This document shows positions 1-5,051 of a stretch of DNA of 5,283 nt, one piece after another; the stretch's first letter is position 1; each line of letters begins with the position of its first letter. The DNA lies in contig CANMWW010000198.1 in the NCBI GenBank assembly GCA_947500965.1, positions 1-5,283 of the forward strand, written 5' to 3'. Position numbers and translations under genes: made by a program. The stretch is from Alphaproteobacteria bacterium. Lineage in GTDB: Bacteria > Pseudomonadota > Alphaproteobacteria > CACIAM-22H2. The notes below the pieces were generated by a model. The model searched no databases. It had not been told where the DNA came from and was given only the letters and a program-made list of their open reading frames with translations.

Positions 1-88
1 CGAGGACGCGAAGCCCGCCGACATCGAGGCCGGCGCCAACGTCCTCCTCCACGCCATGCTGCAGGAAGCCGGCGTGGTGGCGGGCTGA
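1..88 (+). CDS. C-terminal end of an unidentified protein (5' end outside window)
   Basis: The frame whose codons begin at base 2 is open from the window edge to a TGA at 86-88 and gives 28 residues ending in LLHAMLQEAGVVAG. The peptide reads like a normal globular C-terminus, with an amphipathic helix around IEAGANVLLHAMLQEAG, and its codons mostly end in G or C like the other genes here. I do not recognise the family from so short a tail. The gene converges on the MarR regulator encoded on the opposite strand, and only 27 bases separate the two stop codons. No convincing terminator hairpin with a T-tract lies in that gap. Confidence 0.55.
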   Translation, partial: EDAKPADIEAGANVLLHAMLQEAGVVAG

Positions 89-115
89 GCCCTTAGGGAC
101 GCGTTCCCGCCGCCC

Positions 116-595
116 CTAGCTCGTCCGATCCGCGTCCAGCCAGCGCCGGAGATCCTCCAGCGCGGGCAGGAGGTCCTGCACGCGCGCGCGCGGCATGGCG
201 TCTCGCGCCCGCGAGAGGATCGGCATCGCGGCGGCGATCGCCGCGTCGCGCGCCCTTCGCCCGGCGGCGGTCAGGACCACGCGCTTGGAGCGGCCGTCCT
301 CTTCGTCGGGCACGATCCGGATGAAGCGCTTTTCCGACAGGCGGCCAAGCGTGCTGGTCAGCGTGCCGCGGGTCACCTGCAGGATGTCGGCGAGCTGGGC
401 CGGGGTCTTGTTGTCGCCCAGCCGCGCGCAATGGTTGAGGATCGCGAACTGCGCGATGGTCAGGCCATGCGGCATCACGCGCTCGAAGGCGTTGGTCGCC
501 AGCTGGTTGATGATCCCGATCTCGTTGAAGAGGCGGAGCAGCAGCGCCTCGTCGTCGGGCGCCGCCGCCGCCTCGCTGCCTCCGGGCTCAGGCAA
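116..595 (-). CDS. MarR-family transcriptional regulator, TTG start
   Basis: This is a 159-residue winged helix-turn-helix repressor of the MarR family, which binds DNA as a dimer and usually releases it on meeting a ligand or oxidant. The N-terminal dimerisation helix covers about residues 16-40 and is followed by GLTIAQFAILNH (44-55). The DNA-recognition helix is about 75-90 (TRGTLTSTLGRLSEKR). The wing carries the family signature DEEDGRSKRVVLT (97-109), and long C-terminal dimerisation helices end the protein. I place the start at TTG (593-595) because a perfect GGAGG lies six bases upstream and no ATG or GTG precedes the conserved fold in a suitable place. This start overlaps the stop of the upstream nitroreductase gene by eight bases, so the two are probably cotranscribed and translationally coupled. 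The protein has one cysteine (Cys56), so redox sensing is possible but unproven. It very likely represses its own operon through the palindromes at 1734-1768. The family is certain; the ligand is unknown. Confidence 0.93.
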   Translation of the reverse strand: MPEPGGSEAAAAPDDEALLLRLFNEIGIINQLATNAFERVMPHGLTIAQFAILNHCARLGDNKTPAQLADILQVTRGTLTSTLGRLSEKRFIRIVPDEEDGRSKRVVLTAAGRRARDAAIAAAMPILSRARDAMPRARVQDLLPALEDLRRWLDADRTS

Positions 596-1718
596 GATGC
601 GCCTCCAGTCCGCGTCTCGGCGCCGCCATGACCTGCCTGGCGTGGCCGATGCGGAAGAGCATCTGCAGCCGGCCCGGCGCCCCGACCAGCTCCTGCGCCT
701 CGCGCGCGATGTCTTCCATCTCCGGGTATTCCTGCAACGCCTGGCTCCAGGGATGGATCGCAAGGCCAAGCCGCGTCGCCTCCAGGTTGAGGCGCACATA
801 GGCGCGGCCGGCATCGAGCTGGTCCTTGCGCGTGCGACCGGCGTTGGCGAGCCACCCGAAGGCGCGCGCCGACATCGCCATGCCGCGATACTTGTCCATG
901 CCCTGCCTGAACGCGGACGAGTCCGGATCCGCGAGCGCGGCGCGGCTGATCAGGCCGAAGATGCGTCCGAACTCGATCATCGCTCCCTCCAGCCTGATCC
1001 CGTCCGGATTGGCCTCGACCTCGGCCGAGCCGATGCGCATCAGGTCGATCGACTCCTGCAGCGCCCTGGGCGTCGTCGCTTCCCGGACATGCGCGCGCCA
1101 GGTCAGGTCGCGCAGCTTCCCTGCGAGGTCGGTGTTGCCGATGGCCGCCGCCGAGACGCCATGAACCTGCCCCGCGGCCACCAGCCGCGCAAGATCGCCC
1201 TCGGCGACGTCGCGCGGCTCGAAAACCTCCTTGTTCGTCCGGCGCGCGAGGACATGCCCGAAGAGCGGATCGACGGCCGCGCCGCCGTCCGTGAAGCGCA
1301 CATGGGCGACCGGGCGGCGGTCCAGCGTGAGCGGATCCTCGCCCTCCGGGAATTCCCTGATCTCGACGCGATACCCGTCGCGGGCGGCGGCGAGCGAGAG
1401 GACCTCGAGGAACGCGCCGCACCCGATCGTGACCTGCCGGTCGAACGGATCGGTCGCAGGCAGGCGCCGGTCCAGGTCCACGTGCAGGGCCATCGCATCG
1501 CTCCCGTCGAGCCGCACCAGCCAGGGCTGCCGGTTATGCGGGTTGGGGGCGAGGATCGCGTAGGACAGCGCCCTGCGGCGGAACTCGGCATAGCCACCCG
1601 CGCGCCGCCAGGGCGCGCGGGCCGCCTCGGACGGACCGGACAGCACGGCGCAGCCGCTGGTGGCGGCGGCGACGCTGCCACCACCGACGAGCCGCAGGAC
1701 GTCTCGACGTCGAACCAT
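588..1718 (-). CDS. Tat-exported Acg-family FMN nitroreductase-like oxidoreductase
   Basis: This 376-residue protein resembles the Acg branch of the nitroreductase superfamily, flavin-binding proteins often carrying a Tat signal in proteobacteria. Supporting motifs are APNPHNRQPW (57-66), DRRLPATDPFDRQ (about 84-96), the IGCGAFLEVL segment after it, PLFGHVLARRTNKEVF near residue 150, GLAIHPWSQALQEYPE, and the C-terminal LQMLFRIGHA. The N-terminus is a twin-arginine signal: RRRDVLRLVGGG followed by a small-residue stretch, consistent with export of a protein folded around its flavin. TSGC at 20-23 resembles a lipobox, so it may be lipid-anchored, though Thr at -3 is atypical. The start is ATG at 1716-1718, with AGGAGG six bases upstream. 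An earlier in-frame ATG at 1764-1766 is rejected because it lies in the promoter spacer and would put residues before the Tat motif. The next gene is the MarR regulator, overlapping this one. The physiological substrate is unknown; reduction of nitro or quinone compounds, or flavin storage, are family-based guesses. Confidence 0.9.
   Translation of the reverse strand: MVRRRDVLRLVGGGSVAAATSGCAVLSGPSEAARAPWRRAGGYAEFRRRALSYAILAPNPHNRQPWLVRLDGSDAMALHVDLDRRLPATDPFDRQVTIGCGAFLEVLSLAAARDGYRVEIREFPEGEDPLTLDRRPVAHVRFTDGGAAVDPLFGHVLARRTNKEVFEPRDVAEGDLARLVAAGQVHGVSAAAIGNTDLAGKLRDLTWRAHVREATTPRALQESIDLMRIGSAEVEANPDGIRLEGAMIEFGRIFGLISRAALADPDSSAFRQGMDKYRGMAMSARAFGWLANAGRTRKDQLDAGRAYVRLNLEATRLGLAIHPWSQALQEYPEMEDIAREAQELVGAPGRLQMLFRIGHARQVMAAPRRGLEAHLA
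602..606 (-). promoter_or_regulatory. Shine-Dalgarno sequence deciding the TTG start of the MarR gene
   Basis: On the minus strand GGAGG is followed by six bases (CGCATC) and then TTG. It lies inside the last codons of the nitroreductase gene. Its strength and ideal spacing are the main reason for preferring the TTG start over any longer reading of the frame. Confidence 0.8.
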
Positions 1719-1724
1719 GGGGAA

Positions 1725-1730
1725 CCTCCT
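1725..1730 (-). promoter_or_regulatory. Shine-Dalgarno sequence of the nitroreductase gene
   Basis: AGGAGG on the minus strand sits six bases before the ATG at 1716-1718. It is a full consensus site and fixes this ATG rather than the upstream one at 1764-1766. Confidence 0.85.
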
Positions 1731-1733
1731 CTG

Positions 1734-1747
1734 GATTGATATCAAAC
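1734..1747 (-). promoter_or_regulatory. Putative MarR operator O2 (over the transcription start)
   Basis: The minus strand reads GTTTGATATCAATC, identical at 13 of 14 positions to the operator at 1755-1768. The inner ten bases, TTGATATCAA, are a perfect palindrome. Its centre is 21 bp from that of the other copy, two DNA turns, so two dimers would bind the same face. It covers the predicted transcription start just downstream of the -10 box, a position where a bound repressor blocks initiation. That the adjacent MarR protein is the binder is inference. Confidence 0.75.
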
Positions 1748-1748
1748 C

Positions 1749-1776
1749 ATTATCGTTTGATATCAAACAGAGTCAA
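1749..1776 (-). promoter_or_regulatory. Sigma70-type promoter of the nitroreductase-marR operon
   Basis: On the minus strand a -35 box TTGACT (1771-1776) and a -10 box GATAAT (1749-1754) each match the consensus at five of six positions and are separated by 16 bp. Reading the -10 one base later as ATAATG would give a 17-bp spacer. Transcription should begin near 1742, giving a leader of about 24 bases that contains the AGGAGG ribosome site. The region is conspicuously AT-rich in an otherwise very GC-rich window, which supports a real promoter. Confidence 0.8.
1755..1768 (-). promoter_or_regulatory. Putative MarR operator O1 (within the promoter spacer)
   Basis: GTTTGATATCAAAC is a perfect 14-bp palindrome. 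It fills positions 3-16 of the 16-bp spacer between the -35 and -10 boxes and directly abuts the -10. A dimer bound here would exclude RNA polymerase. MarR proteins commonly bind short palindromes in their own promoters, so autoregulation of the nitroreductase-marR unit is the simplest reading. Confidence 0.8.
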
Positions 1777-1782
1777 GGGGCG

Positions 1783-1808
1783 CCCCGGATCCCGCGGGCG
1801 GGACGGGG
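1783..1808 (-). terminator. GC-rich bulged hairpin after the three-gene unit, possible terminator
   Basis: The transcript of the minus strand can form a ten-pair stem: CCCCG then UCCCG on the 5' arm, a CCCG loop, then CGGGA, a two-base UC bulge, and CGGGG on the 3' arm. It begins seven bases after the TAG of the threonine-aldolase-like gene. No U-tract follows, so it is not a classic intrinsic terminator. It could still pause polymerase, protect the mRNA 3' end, or assist Rho. A second palindrome, GGGGCGCCCC (1777-1786), overlaps its far end and abuts the -35 box of the next promoter. Confidence 0.4.
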
Positions 1809-1815
1809 TCGCGCC

Positions 1816-2859
1816 CTAGCGCAGCGCCGCGCCCAGCCTGGCGGCCATGTCCTCCGGGTCGATCGCGAGCCAGCTGGCGTTGGCGCGCACGGGGAAGCGC
1901 GTGCCCTGCGGCTCCGGCAGGACGAGGCCCCTGGCGCGCGCGGCGGCGCGCAGCGCGACGGGATCGGCGCCCGACGCCTCCAGCCACAGCGTGTTGCCGG
2001 GCTCGGCGCCGATCGGCGCCAGGACGAAGCGCGCGTCGCGCGCCATCGCGTCGCGGAACCGCGCGAGCCGCGCGAAGACCTCCGGCCATTGCGCGAAGGC
2101 CGCCTCGAGCCGCGCGAGGACCATGGCCGCCAGCGGCCAGAGCTGCGGCAGCGCGCCGCCATGGCGCCTGCGGTCATGCTCGATGTCGGCGAGCATGGCG
2201 GCGCTGCCCGCCAGCGCCGCGCCGAAGGGCAGTCCCAGCACCTTCCACAGCGAGAGATAGACGCTGTCGAACGGGGCGCAGAACTCGGCGATGCCGCGCC
2301 CCGCCGCCTGCGCCGCCACCGGCAGCCGCGCGCCGTCGAGATGCGTGGCGACGCCCTCGGCGCGCGCGGCAGCGACCGCGCCATCCATCGTCGCGACGGG
2401 GAAGAGCTCGTTGAAGCGCCGCCGCACGGGCGTCTCGACGACGATCGCGCCGATGCCCTGCCTGACGCGCCCGATGCGCGAGGCGCGGATCGCCGCGCGC
2501 GTCGCCTCGGCCGTGTAGCCCGGCCCCGCGGGCTCGACCGCGACCAGCGTCAGCCCCATGACGGATGCCGCGCCGTCGCCCGTGTCCGCGAGCACGTGGC
2601 TGTCGGGGTGCACGAGCACGCGCCGCGCGAAGCGCGGGCAGAGCCGGTCGAGCGCCAGCAGGTTGGCGAGCGTGCCGGTCGCGAAGAGCACCGCGCGCTC
2701 CTTGCCCAGCAGCCGCGCGACCAGCGCTTCCGCGGCGCGCACGACGTCGCCCTCGCCGTACTTGTCGGCGGCCGCGCCGGCGAGCTGCGCCGCTGCGGCC
2801 AGGCGCGCCGCGTATTCCGCGGGCGCGGGATCGTCGCTGTCGGTGTCGAGGTGGATCAT
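1816..2859 (-). CDS. Threonine-aldolase-family PLP enzyme (beta-eliminating lyase fold)
   Basis: This 347-residue fold-type I PLP enzyme belongs to the threonine aldolase / beta-eliminating lyase family. The family splits beta-hydroxy-alpha-amino acids such as threonine into glycine and an aldehyde. Visible landmarks are YGEGDVVRAAEALVARLLGKE (34-54), TGTLANLLAL (61-70, PLP phosphate loop), His88 in HPDSHVLAD (probable ring-stacking position), DGAR (175-178; Asp contacts the pyridine nitrogen), and Lys206 in SLWKVLGLPFGA, the expected Schiff-base lysine. Length is normal for the family. The ATG (2857-2859) overlaps the TGA of the D-carbamoylase gene as ATGA. There is no well-placed Shine-Dalgarno (the nearest GGAG is about 14 bases away), so translation probably relies on coupling. 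The frame stays open upstream through the carbamoylase, but that stretch is an out-of-frame shadow, not a fusion. The sequence is diverged enough that the substrate is uncertain; threonine, phenylserine or another beta-substituted amino acid are all possible. Confidence 0.88.
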   Translation of the reverse strand: MIHLDTDSDDPAPAEYAARLAAAAQLAGAAADKYGEGDVVRAAEALVARLLGKERAVLFATGTLANLLALDRLCPRFARRVLVHPDSHVLADTGDGAASVMGLTLVAVEPAGPGYTAEATRAAIRASRIGRVRQGIGAIVVETPVRRRFNELFPVATMDGAVAAARAEGVATHLDGARLPVAAQAAGRGIAEFCAPFDSVYLSLWKVLGLPFGAALAGSAAMLADIEHDRRRHGGALPQLWPLAAMVLARLEAAFAQWPEVFARLARFRDAMARDARFVLAPIGAEPGNTLWLEASGADPVALRAAARARGLVLPEPQGTRFPVRANASWLAIDPEDMAARLGAALR

Positions 2860-3797
2860 GGTCCCGCCGGCGGCTCCGCGCCCTTGCGCTCGACGATCAT
2901 CCGATAGGCCTGCGGCTCGCGGTGGCGCGCGAAGTTGAAGGTCGAGCGCTTGTAGCTGAGGCCGATGTCGAGGTCGCAGCGCGCCACGACCAGCTCGTCG
3001 TCCTGGGTCAGCGCCTGCGCCACGACCTGGCCGGTCGGCGCGATGATCGAGGAATTGCCGATCATCTCGCAGCCCTCCTCGACGCCGCACTTGGCGACGC
3101 CGACGATCCAGGTCGCGTTCTGGTACGCGCCCGCCTGCATGACCAGCTGGTTGTGGAACTCGCCGAGCCGGTCGTGGTCGGGCGCGGGCGGGTTGTGGCG
3201 CGGCGTGTTGTAGCCGATGAACACCATCTCGACGTCCTGCAGCCCCATCACGCGATAGGTCTCCGGCCAGCGCCGGTCGTTGCAGATCGCCATGCCCATG
3301 TTTGCGCCCATCATGCGCCACACGCCCCAGCCAAGGTCGCCCACCTCGAAGTAGCGCTTCTCCAGGTGCTGGAAGGCGCGCCAGGGCTCGTGTTCGGCAT
3401 GGCCGGGCAGGTGGATCTTGCGGTAGCGCCCGGCGATCCGCCCGTCGCGATCGACCAGGATCGCGCTGTTGAAGCGCCGCGTGCGGCCGTCCTGCACGAC
3501 CAGCTCGGCGAAGCCCAGCTGGAAGCCGATCTTCGCCTCGGCCGCGGCCTCGAACAGCGCGCGCGTCTCCGGCCCCGGCATCTCGCGCTCGAAGAAGGAA
3601 TCGATCTCGGCCTGGTCCTGCATGAACCAGCGCGGGAAGAACGTCGTCAGCGCCAGCTCGGGGAAGGCGACGACGTCGCAGCCATGCGCCTTGGCCTGGC
3701 GCAGCAGGTCCACCATGCGCGCCACGACGCTGGCGCGGCTGTCCGCGCGCTGGATCGGCCCGAGCTGCGCCGCGCCGACCGTCAGGATCCTGCTCAT
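2856..3797 (-). CDS. hyuC: N-carbamoyl-D-amino acid amidohydrolase (D-carbamoylase, nitrilase superfamily)
   Basis: This 313-residue cytoplasmic enzyme hydrolyses N-carbamoyl-D-amino acids to the D-amino acid, CO2 and ammonia, the last step of D-hydantoin breakdown. It matches the Agrobacterium D-carbamoylase along its whole length as I recall it: FPELALTTFFPRW, REMPGPETR, RRFNSAILVD, YRKIHLPGH, FQHLEKRYFEVGDLG, ICNDRRWPE, GYNTPRHNPP and MQAGAYQN. The nitrilase triad is Glu47, Lys127 and Cys172, at the same numbering as the Agrobacterium protein. The substrate-carboxylate residues Arg175, Arg176, Asn197 and Thr198 are kept, as are His129, His144 and His215. The C-terminus runs several residues beyond the usual end. 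The start (ATG 3795-3797) overlaps the dpaL stop as ATGA, with GAGG eight bases upstream inside dpaL. No hydantoinase or racemase is present here. The symbol hyuC is used variously for carbamoylases and is applied by function. Class confidence is high; the natural substrate is unknown. Confidence 0.94.
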   Translation of the reverse strand: MSRILTVGAAQLGPIQRADSRASVVARMVDLLRQAKAHGCDVVAFPELALTTFFPRWFMQDQAEIDSFFEREMPGPETRALFEAAAEAKIGFQLGFAELVVQDGRTRRFNSAILVDRDGRIAGRYRKIHLPGHAEHEPWRAFQHLEKRYFEVGDLGWGVWRMMGANMGMAICNDRRWPETYRVMGLQDVEMVFIGYNTPRHNPPAPDHDRLGEFHNQLVMQAGAYQNATWIVGVAKCGVEEGCEMIGNSSIIAPTGQVVAQALTQDDELVVARCDLDIGLSYKRSTFNFARHREPQAYRMIVERKGAEPPAGP

Positions 3798-4951
3798 GCC
3801 GCCACCCTCTCCATCACGCGCTCAGCGCTTTCGCCCACCAGTTCCTCGTAGAGCGCCGGGTCCGTCGCGCCCTCCGTGCCGAAGAGCAGCACGCGCGACG
3901 ACGCGTCGAGCCCGAGCGCCGCGCGCATCGCCGCGTCGCCCGCCGCGACAAGCAGCGCCGCGAGGCCCGCCACGCCGGACTCGCCGCCCACGACGCCATC
4001 CGCCGCGAGGAGCCGCATGGCCGGCGCGATCGACGCGTCGGCGATCGCCATGAACGCGTCGGCACCGGGATCGAGCACCGCCCAGGCGAGCGGCGAGGGC
4101 TCGCCGCAGGACAGGCCGGCCATGATGGTGTCGAGGTCGCCGGAGAGATGCACGACGCGTCCCGCCTCGGCCGAGCGCGTCAGGCAGTCGGCCTTGTCCG
4201 GCTCGACCACGACCACGCGCGGCCGCGCGGCGCCGAAGCGCTCCCAGAGATGCGCCACCGTCGCCGCGGCGATGCCGCCGACGCCGCCCTGCACGAAGAC
4301 ATGGGTCGGCGGGCTTGCCTCGCCGCCGCCCTGCGCGATCGCCTCGCCGACCATCACGCCATAGCCCTGCATCACGTCGCGCGGGATGTCCTGGTAGCCT
4401 TCCCAGGACGTGTCGGAGACCACGGTCCAGCCCTCGCGCGCCGCGTCGGCGGCCGCGATGCGCACGGAATCGTCGTAGTTGCCGGGCACGCGGCGCACCT
4501 CGGCGCCGAAGCCGCGGATCGCCTGCGCGCGGCCCTCGCTCACGCCCTCGTGGATGTAGATCACGCAGCGCAGCCCGGCCTCGCGCGCGCCCCACGCGAC
4601 CGACCGCCCGTGGTTGCCATCGGTCGCGCAGCACACGGCGGCGGGTGGCCCGCCCGGCGCCGCGGCGAGCTTCTTCACCGCATAGGCGCCGCCCAGCGCC
4701 TTGAAGCTGCGCAGGCCGAAGCGGTGCTGCTCCTCCTTGAAGGAAATGGTGGCGAGGCCGAGCTCGCGCGCGAGCGCGGGCAGGCCGCGCAGCGGCGTCG
4801 GCGCGTAGCCCGTCCAGGACGCGATCTCGCGCCGCGCCTCCTCCTCCGCTGCCAGCGAGAGGATCGGCTTGAGCGCGTCCGGATAGGCCGATGCACGGTC
4901 CAGCCGCGGGTTCGGGACGAGGCGGGCGGGATGGGGATCGGAGCGGATCAT
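3794..4951 (-). CDS. dpaL: 2,3-diaminopropionate ammonia-lyase
   Basis: This 385-residue fold-type II PLP enzyme should convert 2,3-diaminopropionate (both enantiomers in E. coli DpaL/YgeX) to pyruvate and two ammonia. It aligns by eye with YgeX along its length. GYAPTPL (48-54) is followed by RFGLRSFKALGG with Schiff-base Lys84, then ATDGNHGRSVAW with Asp111, GNYDDSVR (157-164), DTSWEGYQDIP with Asp180, the phosphate loop QGGVGG (221-226), EPDKADC (250-256), TIMAGLSCGEP (275-285) and GGESG. Asp111 and Asp180 match the catalytic aspartates 120 and 189 of YgeX. Cys256 and Cys282 keep the spacing of a cysteine pair reported in the YgeX structure. The start is ATG 4949-4951, which gives a normal N-terminus. 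GAGG directly touches this ATG, too close to act as a ribosome site, and an in-frame TTG at 4988-4990 with GGAG six bases upstream is an alternative. It is the first gene of a three-gene unit. Threonine dehydratase-like relatives are excluded by the DpaL-specific motifs. Confidence 0.93.
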   Translation of the reverse strand: MIRSDPHPARLVPNPRLDRASAYPDALKPILSLAAEEEARREIASWTGYAPTPLRGLPALARELGLATISFKEEQHRFGLRSFKALGGAYAVKKLAAAPGGPPAAVCCATDGNHGRSVAWGAREAGLRCVIYIHEGVSEGRAQAIRGFGAEVRRVPGNYDDSVRIAAADAAREGWTVVSDTSWEGYQDIPRDVMQGYGVMVGEAIAQGGGEASPPTHVFVQGGVGGIAAATVAHLWERFGAARPRVVVVEPDKADCLTRSAEAGRVVHLSGDLDTIMAGLSCGEPSPLAWAVLDPGADAFMAIADASIAPAMRLLAADGVVGGESGVAGLAALLVAAGDAAMRAALGLDASSRVLLFGTEGATDPALYEELVGESAERVMERVAA

Positions 4952-5051
4952 CCTCGGGAAGTTATGGCGGCCGGGAAATCCGATCGACAACCATTTCTCC
5001 GCGGATGCTTGTCTGGATAGGATTTGCGCGGATGACGTTTCGCGTGGAGCG
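4952..5051. promoter_or_regulatory. Divergent intergenic region, promoters not clearly resolved
   Basis: These 100 bases must carry the promoters of dpaL (leftward) and the secreted hydrolase (rightward). For dpaL the best candidate is a weak TTGTCG (4985-4990, minus) with CATAAC (4961-4966) 18 bp downstream, each four of six to consensus. That would place transcription start almost at the dpaL ATG. For the rightward gene I see only a poor TAGGAT near 5018-5023 without a good -35. A GAAAT/ATTTC inverted repeat (arms 4975-4979 and 4993-4997) is present but short. No strong operator is evident. Confidence 0.35.

Noticed and set aside
89..115. Possible bidirectional terminator (CCCTTAGGG and GGGA...TCCC) between the convergent stops
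   Set aside because: The stems are only three to four pairs and no T-tract exists on either strand.
195..1739. Long plus-strand open frame of about 514 codons opposite the nitroreductase and MarR genes
   Set aside because: It is rich in Arg, Ala and Pro with no recognisable motif, and lies antisense to two genes with clear domains. It is an artefact of high GC, as are the plus-strand frames at 1660-2907, 2565-3851 and 4148-5020.
1719..1766. Earlier in-frame ATG for the nitroreductase at 1764-1766
   Set aside because: It would lie in the promoter spacer and operator, has no ribosome site, and would add 16 residues before the twin-arginine motif. The ATG at 1716-1718 has AGGAGG at six bases.
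1816..3321. Open frame suggesting a nitrilase / threonine-aldolase fusion
   Set aside because: The part upstream of the ATG at 2857-2859 is an out-of-frame reading of the carbamoylase, which has its own intact frame and TGA at 2856-2858. The junction is an ATGA overlap, not a fusion.
5001..5034. Direct repeat GCGGATG at 5001-5007 and 5028-5034 in the divergent region
   Set aside because: Seven bases repeated once in a GC-rich spacer is compatible with chance and shows no dyad symmetry.
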